Shown here piece by piece: positions 22,885-34,943 of a stretch of DNA of 64,000 bases. The stretch covers positions 806,001 through 870,000 of the forward strand of contig CAVXTW010000007.1 in the NCBI GenBank assembly GCA_963764695.1, written 5' to 3'. The translations under genes and the position numbers were made by a program. This DNA is from DATFRY01 sp963764695. GTDB lineage: Bacteria; Myxococcota_A; Polyangia; Haliangiales; Haliangiaceae. A model generated the notes under the pieces. That model saw nothing but the letters and a program-made list of their open reading frames with translations. It was not told the origin of the DNA and did no database searches. Position 1 is the first letter of the stretch, and the number at the start of each line of letters is the position of its first letter.

Positions 22885-25318
22885 ATGCACGTCCGCCGCC
22901 TACTGCTCATCGACGACGATCCGGGGTTCCAGCGGCTGCTCGAGGAGCGCCTGGGCCCGTACGGGTTCCACATCGTCCTGCCTGTCGACGCCAGCAACCC
23001 GCTGGGCCACCTCAAGGACGTCCGGCCGGCGCTGATCGTCATCGCGGTCGAGCTGCCCGACAAGGTCGGCTACGCGCTGTGCAACAAGGCCAAGAAGGGC
23101 CTGGCGCGCGACATCCCGGTCATCTTGACCACCAGCAGCGTCCCGGCCTCCGGCTTCCGCAGCCACCGCAAGCTCAAGGTCCACGCCGACGAGTACATCG
23201 ACAAGCGCTCCATGACCGAGGAGGAGGTGGTCGCCAAGGTCGATCACCTCGTCGGTCTGTCCGGCACCGCGTTCGACGACCGCGGCCCCGGCCGGCCACG
23301 ACGACATGGAAGAGCTCGACATGTCCGACCTGGTCGAGGACCCGTCGTACGGCAGCGCCGACGTGCCCGACGATGACGACGGCGAGGACGGCCAGAGCGC
23401 GGTGCCGCGGCAGATCGCGCACGAGGGGGGCGGGGTCGAGTTCGATCCGCGCGAGCTGGGCGCCGACGAGGACGACGACGGCTCCTTCGACTTTGGCGAG
23501 CCGATGCACCTGGGCGGCGGCGAGGTGGCCGATGCGCGGGGATCGTTCGCCGGCCGGACCGGCACCGATCGCAACGGCTCGCGCGCGGCGTCGATGCTGA
23601 GCGCGCCGGCCGCGGCGGCCACGGAGCCGGACGCCGATCCGCGCATGGCCGGCCCGGATCTGTCGGAGATGAACGAGTTCGAGGCCGACCGCACGGCGGT
23701 GGTCCCGCCCTACCCCTCGCTGTTCGATGCATCGCGGCTGGGCACGGCGCAGCAGGTTGCGCTTCCTGCGACCGACCCGCCTGACGCCGCCCCGCTGCTG
23801 GAGGACGACGCCGGCATCGAGCCGTCCGCGCCGGTGGCCGACCTCGACCTCGGGCTCGATCAGGTGGCCAGCCTGGCCGAGGAGGAGCGGGCCGACGTGT
23901 CCGACCGCGGCGACCAGATGCGCGCGCTCGAGCTGGAGCGTGAGGTCGAGCGGCTGCGCGGCGAGCTGGAGCAGGCCCGGCAGCAGCCGGCCGGCGGCTC
24001 GCCGTTCTCCCGCGAGCGCGAGTTCCTCAACCTGCGCGAGGTCATCAACAAGAAGGAGAAGCTGGTCCTCGACCTCAACGACGAGCTGGACGTCAAGGAC
24101 CGCCAGATCCTCTCCGAGAAGGAGCGGCTGCGCCAGCTCGACCACGTCCGCGCCGACCTCGACGCCAAGAACCTCGAGCTCGAGCAGAGCCTGCTGGGCG
24201 CCAACGAGGAGCTGGCCGCCCTGCGCACCGAGCGCAAGAGCCTGTCCGAGCAGCTGCGCCGCCAGACCGACAGCCTCACCTCGGTGCGCGGCGACGCCGA
24301 GCAGCTGTCGCGCCTGCTCGAGCGCGAGCGGGTGCAGTGGCGCGAGGAGCGCGATGGCCTGCTGCGCAAGCACTCCGCCGCCCACGAGGACCTCAAGCAC
24401 GAGCTGGTCGCCGAGCGCGCCGCGGCCGAGGAGGCCCTGCGCGACAAGCAGAGCAGCGACCTGCGCGCGCTCAAGGACGCGTACGAGGAGACCTCGGCCG
24501 AGAAGGACAAGGGCTTCGGGGCCGCCCTGGCCCTGGCCGAGGTGCGCCGGCAGGAGGAGCTGACGGCGGCCCAGCGCGGCGCCGAGGAGCGACTGCAGCT
24601 GGAGCTGGCCGAGCAGCGGCGCCGCCACCAGGAGGAGCAGGAGGGGCTGCGGCGCGAGCACGCGGTCGAGAAGGGGACGCTCCTGCAGGCGCGCGCCGAC
24701 GAGGTCGAGACCCTGGTGCGGCAGAACCGGGAGGCGCGGCAGGCGCTCGAGGAGCGGCATGGCGAGCAGCTGGCCCGCATCGAGGAGGAGCACAAGGGGG
24801 CGCTGCGGGCGGCGGAGGAGCGCCGCGCCGGCGAGGTCGCCGAGGCCGAGGGGCGGCGCACACGCGAGCTGGCCGGCGCGGCCGAAGAGAGAGCGCGCGC
24901 CGAGGCGGACCTGCGCGAGCGATCCGAATCCGCGCGCCGCGCGATGGAGGCCGATCACGCCGAGGCGCGGCGGGTCCTGGAGGGCAAGCTGGCCGACCGC
25001 GAGCGCGAGCTGCACGACCGCGGCCAGGAGCTGGACATGGCGCTCGATACCCTGCGGGCGCGCGCCGAGACGATCGAGTCGCAGACCGCGCTGCTCGGCG
25101 AGCGGGACGCCCGCATCGCCGGCCTGCGCCAGGACATAGACGAGCTCGAGCGGCAGAACGCCGGCTACCAGGAGCAGGTCCTGCGCGCGTTCCAGAAGAT
25201 CAAGGCCGACGAGACCACCGTGGCGCGCGCCAAGAAGGCGATGGCCATCGCGCTCACCCTGCTCGACGACGCCGAGCAGGCCGCGGCGGTCGAGCAGGCC
25301 GTGCGCGGCGACGACTGA
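22885..25318 (+). CDS. FrzS/AglZ-like motility protein: pseudo-receiver plus long coiled coil (one +1 shift)
   Basis: The first 125 residues resemble the atypical receiver of Myxococcus FrzS. LLLIDDDPGFQRLLEERLG opens the domain, and the position of the phospho-aspartate is an alanine (LIVIAVELPDKVGY). The block HRKLKVHADEYIDK is close to the HRKLK-HADEY block of FrzS, as I recall it. An acidic disordered linker follows, then a coiled coil of about 500 residues rich in Glu, Arg and Leu heptads. It ends with FQKIKADETTVARAKKAMAI, then ALTLLDD, the typical AglZ/FrzS tail. FrzS and AglZ are cytoplasmic and control polarity of type IV pili and gliding. The frame shifts once at CG(C/G) 23283/23284 (synonymous Arg). 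Total about 810 residues. Which of the two it replaces is unclear. Confidence 0.85.
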
Positions 25319-25333
25319 CCGGCGCGCGCCGGG

Positions 25334-26518
<1,185 letters not shown>

Positions 26519-26638
26519 GTCGGTGATTATTATCGGAGAGTGGTTCGCGAGAGAGAGATATTGTGGGACCAACTGCACGACCCCCGCACGGACGTGCAAT
26601 TCACCAGACAGTTCGAAGAGACGAGGTAACGGCCTGCG

Positions 26639-28295
26639 ATGCGCGAGGAGTTGACAGGAAACACCAAGGGGCTCAAGGCGAGTCAGATTAAGGCCTTGGA
26701 GCGTATCTATCGGCGGCGCGTGCCGCCGCGCGAGGTCGTCTCGTTCGAGCTCGCCGGCTATCTCTGCGAGGTCTCGGCGGAGATGCACCGGCAGGTCGGC
26801 GTGCTCATCGACCGCCGCGGCGGCATCGAGCACGTGGTGGTCGGCGACGCATCGCAGCTGATGCTTCCAGACGTCGGCCGACTGCGCGGCGGCGCCGGCC
26901 GCTTCCGCGGACTGCGCCTGGTCCACACCCACCTGCGCGGTGAGCCGCTCACCCAGGACGACCTCACCGACCTCGCCTTGCTGCGCCTCGACCTCATCGC
27001 CGCCATCGGCGTCGACCAGGGCGGGCGGCCGGGCCGCGTCCACGTCGGCCACCTGCTGCCCGACAACCCGGAGGGCAAGCTGTGGCTGGAGCTGGAGCCG
27101 CGGCCGGCCCACGCCCTCGACCTCGACGTGGCCGAGCTGATGAGCTCGCTGGAGGCGGAGTTCGCGCGGAAGGCGCGCAGCCGGAGCACGGCCGGGCCGA
27201 GCACGGCCCGCGCGCTGCTGGTCCATGTCGAGCTGGGCGGCGCGCGCGACAGCGAGGCCCGCATCGCCGAGCTGCGCGAGCTGTGCCGCACCGCCGGCGT
27301 CGACGCGCTCGACGTCATCGTGCAGCGCCGGCCGGAGGCCGATCCGCGCTTCCTTGTCGGTCGCGGCAAGCTGCGAGCAGATCCTGATGCGCGCCATGCA
27401 GCTGGGGGCGGACACGGTCATCTTCGATCAGGACCTGACGCCGGGCCAGGCGCGCGCGATCAGCGACTTCACCGAGCTCAAGGTCCTCGACCGCACCATG
27501 CTGATCCTGGACATCTTCGCCCAGCACGCCACCAGCCGCGACGGCAAGCTGCAGGTCGAGCTGGCCCAGCTCAAGTACGCCCTGCCCCGCCTGGTCGAGA
27601 AGAACACGATGATGTCGCGACTCACCGGCGGCATCGGCGGGCGCGGCCCCGGCGAGACGAAGCTGGAGATCGGGCGCCGGCGCGCGCGCGAGCGCATCCG
27701 CCTGCTCGAGAAGCGCAGCGTCGAGGTGTCGGCCGAGCGCCGGCTGCGCCGCCAGCGCCGCGGCGAGCGGGCCGTGCCGATCGTCGCCATCGTCGGCTAC
27801 ACCAACGCCGGCAAGTCGACCCTGCTCAACCCGCTCACCGAGGGGAACGCGCTGGCCGAGGACAAGCTGTTCGCCACGCTGGATCCGATCAGCCGGCGGC
27901 TGCGCTTCCCGCGCGAGCGCGAGGTGGTGCTGACCGACACGGTCGGCTTCATCCGCGACCTGCCGGCCGACCTGGTGGCCGCCTTCCGCGCCACGCTCGA
28001 GGAGCTGGCCGACGCCGATCTGCTGGTCCAGGTGGTCGACCTCGGCGACGACGACCACGAGCAGCAGGTCAGCGCGGTGGCCGGCATCCTGGCCGATCTC
28101 GAGCTGGCCGAGAAGCCGCGCCTGCTGGCCGGCAACAAGATCGATCGACTCAGCCCGGCCGAGGCGGAGCGGCGCGCCGAGAGCCTGGGCGCGATCCCGC
28201 TGTCTGCCCTCGATCGCAAGAGCCTCGCGCCGCTCCTGGCCGCCGTCGAGCACCACCTGTGGCGAGAGGGCCGGGTGGCGGCGGCCGGCGGGTGA
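26639..28295 (+). CDS. hflX: GTPase HflX, long form (one +1 shift)
   Basis: HflX is a ribosome-associated GTPase that rescues stalled ribosomes under stress. After an N-terminal extension of about 190 residues (SFELAGYLCEVSAEMHRQVG), the HflX N-domain begins with LLVHVELGGARDSEARIAEL. The glycine-rich GGIGGRGPGETKLEIGRRR, the G1 loop VGYTNAGKSTLLNPLT, the G3 TDTVGFIRDLPADLVAAFR and the G4 NKID follow. The frame breaks once at CT(G/C) 27373/27374; both give Leu, and reading through yields GRGKLEQILMRAMQLGAD. The corrected protein is 551 residues, long compared with E. coli HflX (426) but usual for myxobacterial versions. Confidence 0.93.
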
Positions 28296-28310
28296 GCGAT
28301 CCCCTCGAAT

Positions 28311-28348
28311 GGGCCTAACCGTCTAAACACGATTGACAGGTTAGGCTC
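28311..28348. promoter_or_regulatory. Palindrome between hflX and the VOC gene
   Basis: GCCTAACC at 28313-28320 pairs perfectly with GGTTAGGC at 28339-28346 across an 18-base loop. CCTCGA (from 28303) and TCGAGG (about 28360-28365) form a looser outer pair. There is no T-run, so an operator for the downstream gene is as likely as a terminator for hflX. Confidence 0.35.
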
Positions 28349-28394
28349 ACTCGATGACCCTCGAGGGAGACTCGATCGCGCAAGGAGGTGCTCC

Positions 28395-28769
28395 GTGCAT
28401 CGCAGCCGGCTCAAGACCATCCTCATCGACTGCAACGAAGGCTCGTACCAGGAGGGTGTCGCGTTCTGGAGCGCGGCACTGGGTGCCGAGGCCGAGCCCG
28501 AGGACGACCGCTACGCCACGCTGAGCGGCCGGTTCGGCGGCATGCTGCTGGTCATGCAGAGCGTGAAGGACCAGAGCGCGTACCACCTGGACATCGAGAC
28601 CGACGATGTCAACGCCGAGGTCGCGCGGCTGGAGAAGCTGGGTGCGGTCCGCAAGTACAAGATCCAGACCTGGTGGGTCATGCGCGCGCCCAGCGGCCAC
28701 GACTTCTGCGTCATCCGCGCCAACGACGTGGAGCGGCTCGCGCAGGACGGCAACAAGTGGGACGAGTGA
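28395..28769 (+). CDS. VOC (glyoxalase/bleomycin resistance) superfamily protein
   Basis: A 124-residue single-domain protein with the two beta-alpha-beta-beta-beta modules of the vicinal-oxygen-chelate fold: LKTILIDCNEGSYQEGVAFW, then SAALGAEAE; later SAYHLDIETDDVNAEVARLE, then KLGAV, and the terminal APSGHDFCVIRAND. The start is a GTG at 28395, supported by AAGGAGGTG ten bases upstream. Family members bind a metal and a small ligand and range from glyoxalases to antibiotic-binding proteins; nothing here indicates the substrate. Confidence 0.85.
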   Translation: MHRSRLKTILIDCNEGSYQEGVAFWSAALGAEAEPEDDRYATLSGRFGGMLLVMQSVKDQSAYHLDIETDDVNAEVARLEKLGAVRKYKIQTWWVMRAPSGHDFCVIRANDVERLAQDGNKWDE

Positions 28770-28773
28770 GGCG

Positions 28774-29979
28774 TCAGCGCGCCGGCCGGGCCGGGCTCTC
28801 GAGCGCCTGCTCGCCGTCGAAGTAGTAGACGGTCGCGCGCTTGCCGGCCCACGGCGTCAGGATCGGGCGCGTGTCGGGCGACGGCGTGACCCGGCCGAAG
28901 CTGACTGCATCCCAGCCGGCGTTGTCCTCCGGCGCCACCTCGACCACGATGTCAACCGGACCGCGGCTGCGGGCGCGTCGCTTGCCCGCGCGCCGCGAGC
29001 CGGCCGGCACCAGCGACCAGCGGTTGGAAAGCTTGCGCCCGCCCAGCTCGAGGGCTGCCTCGAAGGCGAGCGCGCGCTCCAGCTCGCCGGCCGCGTTGAC
29101 CCGCCACACCGTGACCACCTCGCGGCTGCCGCCACCGCCGCGCTCGACGTAGTGGGCCAGTATCGACGAGCGGCCGTCGCCGTCGAAGTCGATCACCTCG
29201 ACCCGGCGCAGATCGCCGGGCGAGTCGAGCGGGAGCTGGATGAAGGCGAACGAGTCGGTCAGCAGGCCGAGGAAGCGTCCGCCGGCCACGGCGCGCTCGT
29301 TGCCGGGCAGCCCGTCGAGCTGGGCCAGCTGGTCGAGCCGCAGATCGCCGGACCGCAGCCCGGCGGTGGACAGAAAGCCGCGCAGCGCCGGCTGGTGGGT
29401 CGAGAAGTGCAGCGAGCCGCGAAAGCTCGGCCGCGACTCCGCCTCGCCGCCGGGCCGGTCCACGTCGGCGTACGACACCTCGCCGACGACCAGCGGCGTC
29501 GATCCGCCCCAGCCGGGGATGCGGCGCAGCGGCACCCCGAGCTCGAGCTGCCACCCGTCGTCGAGCAGCGAGTCGTCGGCTCGCGCCCCCTCGCCTCCCT
29601 CGCGCCGGGCGCGGAAGCCGCTGGTGCCGGGGGAGAAGGTCAGCTTCCACGGCGCGGCGCCGGCGCTCAGCGACACCAGCACCGCGTCCTCGCCGCGGCC
29701 GGCGCCATCGCGCTTGCCGGAGCGGATCAGCCGCTCGTCGCGCAGGCGCACCGACACATAAAGCGTCTCGGCGTCGAAGGCGCAGCGCAGCTCGAACGAC
29801 GCGTCGGTGCTGCGCTCTCCCCGGCGCAGCGCGGCCAGGCCGCGCCAGTCGTCGAGCGACGCGTCCACCTCGACCACGCCGTCCTCGATCGCCTGGCACG
29901 TGTGGCCGGCCGGGGCGCCGGCCGCGGCGTCGGCAGACAGCGCGAGGAGCGCCGCGGCGGCGAGCTGGATGCGCGTCAT
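28774..29979 (-). CDS. Secreted protein with CBM9-like domain
   Basis: A 401-residue protein with a signal peptide (MTRIQLAAAALLALSADAAA). Residues 30-170 resemble a carbohydrate-binding family 9-like domain: VVEVDASLDDWRGLAALRRG, then LRCAFDAETLYVSVRLRDE and LGVPLRRIPGWGG. The C-terminal half contains a repeat-protein-like motif, VEVIDFDGDGRSSILAHYVE, reminiscent of FG-GAP units. It ends with YYFDGEQALE. No catalytic residues are evident; it may bind an envelope or extracellular polysaccharide. It is divergent from the lipoprotein methyltransferase. Confidence 0.65.
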   Translation of the reverse strand: MTRIQLAAAALLALSADAAAGAPAGHTCQAIEDGVVEVDASLDDWRGLAALRRGERSTDASFELRCAFDAETLYVSVRLRDERLIRSGKRDGAGRGEDAVLVSLSAGAAPWKLTFSPGTSGFRARREGGEGARADDSLLDDGWQLELGVPLRRIPGWGGSTPLVVGEVSYADVDRPGGEAESRPSFRGSLHFSTHQPALRGFLSTAGLRSGDLRLDQLAQLDGLPGNERAVAGGRFLGLLTDSFAFIQLPLDSPGDLRRVEVIDFDGDGRSSILAHYVERGGGGSREVVTVWRVNAAGELERALAFEAALELGGRKLSNRWSLVPAGSRRAGKRRARSRGPVDIVVEVAPEDNAGWDAVSFGRVTPSPDTRPILTPWAGKRATVYYFDGEQALESPARPAR

Positions 29980-30022
29980 GGACAGAGCGATGCCGGCCCT
30001 CACCATACGGTATATAGAGGAT

Positions 30023-30802
30023 GTGTCGATCCGGTCTCCAGTGGCACTGCTGATCGCGCTGCTGCTTTCCGCCGGATGCAATCGCCGGGAGCCGGCCCAG
30101 CAGGCGCCGGTGGCCGACACCTCGCCGGGGGGAAGCGCTCCCGGCGGGACGACCCGCGCGGGTGAAACGTACGCCGCGCGGCGCGAGGCCATGGTGAGCG
30201 AGCAGATCGAGGCCCGCGGCGTGCGCGCGCCGGCGGTGCTGGCCGCCATGCGCGCGGTGCCGCGCCACGAGCTGGTCCCGGCCAGCGAGCGCGACCGCGC
30301 GTACGAGGATCACCCGCTGCCCATCGGCCACCGCCAGACAATCAGCCAGCCGTACATCGTGGCGCTGATGACCGAGCTGGCCGGGATCGAGCGCGGCGAT
30401 CGCGTGCTCGAGGTCGGCACCGGGTCCGGCTATCAGGCCGCGGTGCTGGCCGCGATGGGCGCCGAGGTCTATTCGATCGAGATCGTCGAGCCGCTGGCCC
30501 GCCGCGCGGCGGCCGATCTGGAGCGCCTCGGCTACCGGGTCGAGGTGCGCGCCGGCGACGGTTATCGGGGCTGGCCGGAGCACGCGCCGTTCGCCGCCGT
30601 CATCGTCACCGCGGCGCCGCCGCGCATCCCGCAGCCGCTCGTCAACCAGCTGGCCCCGGGCGGCCGCATGGTCATCCCGGTCGGCGACAACTATCAGGAA
30701 CTCCGCGTCCTTACCCGCGATGAGAAGGGCGCGGTGCAAGACGAGAAGGTCATCGACGTGAGCTTCGTGCCGATGACCGGGGAAGCGCAGGACCGGCGCT
30801 GA
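30023..30802 (+). CDS. pcm: Lipoprotein protein-L-isoaspartate O-methyltransferase
   Basis: PCMT repairs isoaspartyl residues in damaged proteins using S-adenosylmethionine. This 259-residue version has an N-terminal lipoprotein signal (SPVALLIALLLSAGC, lipobox LSAGC), then a Pro/Gly-rich linker. The enzyme domain has MVSEQIEARGVRAPAVLAAM, QTISQPYIVALMTEL, the SAM loop LEVGTGSGYQAAVLAAMGA, and VTAAPPRIPQPLVNQLAPGG. All motifs are intact. The GTG at 30023 is chosen because it begins the lipoprotein signal, with GAGG close upstream. An envelope location is unusual because SAM is cytoplasmic (see findings). Confidence 0.9.
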   Translation: MSIRSPVALLIALLLSAGCNRREPAQQAPVADTSPGGSAPGGTTRAGETYAARREAMVSEQIEARGVRAPAVLAAMRAVPRHELVPASERDRAYEDHPLPIGHRQTISQPYIVALMTELAGIERGDRVLEVGTGSGYQAAVLAAMGAEVYSIEIVEPLARRAAADLERLGYRVEVRAGDGYRGWPEHAPFAAVIVTAAPPRIPQPLVNQLAPGGRMVIPVGDNYQELRVLTRDEKGAVQDEKVIDVSFVPMTGEAQDRR

Positions 30803-30837
30803 CCCGCGGCCGTGCGCGTGGTATAGGCTACGTCCGC

Positions 30838-32562
<1,725 letters not shown>

Positions 32563-32652
32563 AACGGCGCGCGCCGAGGCGCGAGCTCACGCCTGAACCC
32601 GTCTGCGACCGCGTCTTCCCGCGATCCTGAACTCGATACGGCGAGAACCGCC

Positions 32653-33534
32653 TTGCCATCTGACCGCGACATCCCCACCTTGAGACCCACGTTGCGCTCC
32701 CTTCGCGCCAGCTCCATCGCCGCTGTCGTGCTGCTGCTGGTGGCGCTGTCGCCCGCGGCCGCCCTGGCCCAGACCCCGATTCCGGCGCGCGGCGCAACGT
32801 CGGTCTACGACACGGCCGGCGTCATCGAGGACGGACGCGAGCGCCAGCTGGAGGCGCTGCACCAGGAGCTGTGGCAGAAGGCGCGCGTCGCCATCGTCGT
32901 GCTCACCGTCCCGAAGCTGGTCGACGAGACGATCGAGGACCTCGCGGTGCGCGCCGGCCACAGCTGGGGCGTGGGCCAGAAGGGCAAGGACGAGGGCGTC
33001 GTGGTGGCGCTCGCCGTGGAGGATCGCAAGATCTTCATCGCCACCGGCTACGGCTCCGAGGGCTACCTGCCCGACGGCAAGGTGGGGGCCATCCGCAACG
33101 AGGCGCGGCCGTTGCTGGGCAAGAACGACTACTCGAACGGGCTGGCGCTGATCAGTTTACGCCTGGCGCAGGCTGCGGCGACCGAGCACAAGATCACGCT
33201 GACCGGCGCGCCGGAGGGGCAGCCGCAGGCGCGCGGGCGGCGCGGCGGCTGTGCCGGCTCGGTGCTCGGACTGCTCCTCTTGTTGCTCATCATCGGCGGC
33301 ATCGCCGGGGCCGGGCGCGGTCGCGGCGGCCGCGGTGGGCGCGGAGGTTTCGGCGGCGGTGGCGGGCTGGGCGGCTGGGGCGGCTTCGTGCTCGGCACCG
33401 TGCTGGGCAACATCCTGAGCGGCGGACGCGGCGGCTTCGGCGGAGGCGGTGGTGGCGGGTTCGGCGGTGGCGGCGGCTTCGGTGGATTCGGCGGCGGCGG
33501 CTTCGGCGGCGGCGGCGCGGGCGGAGACTTCTGA
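32653..33534 (+). CDS. TPM-domain (YgcG family) membrane protein
   Basis: A secreted/membrane protein of about 290 residues: signal peptide (SIAAVVLLLVALSPAAALAQ), TPM domain (about 45-190) with YDTAGVIEDGRERQLEALHQ, VKQKGKDEGVVVALAVEDRK-type strand (read here as GQKGKDEGVVVALAVEDRK) and FIATGYGSEGYLPDGKVGAI. A hydrophobic helix (SVLGLLLLLLIIGGIAGAG) is followed by a Gly/Phe-rich tail. TPM domains occur in proteins acting with LemA and in photosystem II repair. The start is a TTG at 32653, or one at 32680. It is the first gene of a unit with the nucleotidyltransferase-like gene and lemA. Confidence 0.85.
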   Translation: MPSDRDIPTLRPTLRSLRASSIAAVVLLLVALSPAAALAQTPIPARGATSVYDTAGVIEDGRERQLEALHQELWQKARVAIVVLTVPKLVDETIEDLAVRAGHSWGVGQKGKDEGVVVALAVEDRKIFIATGYGSEGYLPDGKVGAIRNEARPLLGKNDYSNGLALISLRLAQAAATEHKITLTGAPEGQPQARGRRGGCAGSVLGLLLLLLIIGGIAGAGRGRGGRGGRGGFGGGGGLGGWGGFVLGTVLGNILSGGRGGFGGGGGGGFGGGGGFGGFGGGGFGGGGAGGDF

Positions 33535-33568
33535 TGCGGCTGCCGCACATGGACCGGATGGGGACGCG

Positions 33569-34354
33569 ATGAGCGATCAGACCGACAGCACCGCAGCCAG
33601 CGAGCCGCGCGCGCGCGACGAGGGCCTCACCCGGCGCTGGCGCAGCCACGGGGCGGTGGCCGATCTCATCGCCAGCCTGACCCTGGCGCTCGGCGACAAG
33701 CTTCGCGCGGTGGTGCTGTACGGGCCGGCTGCGCGCGGCGAGAAGACCTCGGGCGACGGAGAGCTGCACCTGCTGGTCCTGCTGGCCGATCTCGAGCTGG
33801 CCACCCTGTCGGCGGCCGGGCCGTCGCTTGCGCGCTGGACCGGGCGCGGCCGGGCCATGCCGCGGCTGTTCTGTCCGGCGACGCTGTCGGAGGCGGCCGA
33901 CGTGTTCCCGGTCGAGCTCGGCGACATCGCCGAGCGCCACCTGGTCCTGCACGGCCGCGATCCGCTGGCCAGCATGCCGCAGCTCGATGTCGAGCACCTG
34001 CGCCTCCAGTGCGAGCGCGAGCTGCGCGAGAAGATGATGCGGCTGCAAGAGGCCTACGCGCTGTCGCGCGGCAAGGACGCGGAGCTGGCCCGGCTGATCG
34101 TCAGCTCGTATCCGGCCTTCGCGCTGGTCTTCCGCGGCTGCCTGCGCCTGCGCGGCGGCACCGCGCCGGAGAGCAGCCTGGCCGCGGCCGAGGAGTTCAG
34201 CCGCATGGTCGGCATCGACCCGGCTCCGTTCGCCGACGCCGACAAGCTGCGCAGCGGCCAGCAGGTCGGGTCGGTGGCCGATCTATTCGCTCGCTACTAC
34301 ACTGCGCTGGAGCGCGCCGTGGAGACAGTGGACCGATTCGCACCCTCCGCATGA
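33569..34354 (+). CDS. Nucleotidyltransferase-fold protein with degenerate active site
   Basis: A 261-residue cytoplasmic protein starting MSDQTDSTAASEPRARDEGL. Residues 40-70 read LRAVVLYGPAARGEKTSGDG followed by ELHLLVLL, the position of the GSxxxGxxxxxSDxDL nucleotidyltransferase motif, but the metal-binding DxD is replaced by EL. A helical C-terminal part (LRLQCERELREKMMRLQEAY, then LIVSSYPAFALVFRGCLRLR) looks HEPN-like. This combination recurs beside lemA/TPM genes in related bacteria, in my recollection. The enzymatic residues are missing, so binding or scaffolding is more likely than nucleotide transfer. Confidence 0.6.
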   Translation: MSDQTDSTAASEPRARDEGLTRRWRSHGAVADLIASLTLALGDKLRAVVLYGPAARGEKTSGDGELHLLVLLADLELATLSAAGPSLARWTGRGRAMPRLFCPATLSEAADVFPVELGDIAERHLVLHGRDPLASMPQLDVEHLRLQCERELREKMMRLQEAYALSRGKDAELARLIVSSYPAFALVFRGCLRLRGGTAPESSLAAAEEFSRMVGIDPAPFADADKLRSGQQVGSVADLFARYYTALERAVETVDRFAPSA

Positions 34355-34382
34355 GAGGCGGCGGGACGAGGAGTGATCGAAA

Positions 34383-34943
34383 ATGAAGAAATGGATCCCC
34401 CTGGCAGTCATCGGCGGTATCGCCCTGATACTGATTCTGTTCTCGGTCAGTCGCTACAACTCGCTGGTGAATCGTTCGGAGGAAGTTGACGGAGCGTGGG
34501 CGCAGGTCGAGAACGTCCTCCAGCGCCGCGCTGACCTCATCCCCAACCTTGTCGAGACGGTGAAGGGCTTCGCCGCCCACGAGAAGGAAGTGATCGGACA
34601 GGTGGCCGACGCCCGGGCCAAGCTGGCCGGCGCGCGCGGACCTCAAGAAAAGGGCGCGGCCGACGCGCAGCTGACCTCCGCGCTCAGCCGCCTGCTGGTC
34701 GTGGTGGAGAACTACCCGAACCTCAAGGCCAACGAGAACTTCATCCGTCTGCAGGACGAGCTGTCCGGCACCGAGAACCGCATCGCCGTCGAGCGCAAGC
34801 GCTACAACGACGCCGTCCGCGAGTTCAACGCGACCATCAAGCGCTTCCCGAGCAACATCTTCGCCGGCATGTTCGGATTCGACAGCAAGGAATACTTCCA
34901 GGCCGCCGAGGGCGCCCAGAAGGTCCCGCAGGTCAAGTTCTAG
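34383..34943 (+). CDS. lemA: LemA family protein
   Basis: A 186-residue protein with an N-terminal membrane anchor (MKKWIPLAVIGGIALILILF) and an antiparallel helical domain: YNSLVNRSEEVDGAWAQVEN, VLQRRADLIPNLVETVKGFA, YPNLKANENFIRLQDELSGT, ENRIAVERKRYNDAVREFN. All are diagnostic of LemA. It ends with FGFDSKEYFQAAEGAQKVPQ. LemA proteins are membrane-anchored and often pair with TPM/YgcG proteins, as here, but their biochemical function is unknown. The stop overlaps the convergent MFS gene by 11 bases. Confidence 0.93.
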   Translation: MKKWIPLAVIGGIALILILFSVSRYNSLVNRSEEVDGAWAQVENVLQRRADLIPNLVETVKGFAAHEKEVIGQVADARAKLAGARGPQEKGAADAQLTSALSRLLVVVENYPNLKANENFIRLQDELSGTENRIAVERKRYNDAVREFNATIKRFPSNIFAGMFGFDSKEYFQAAEGAQKVPQVKF

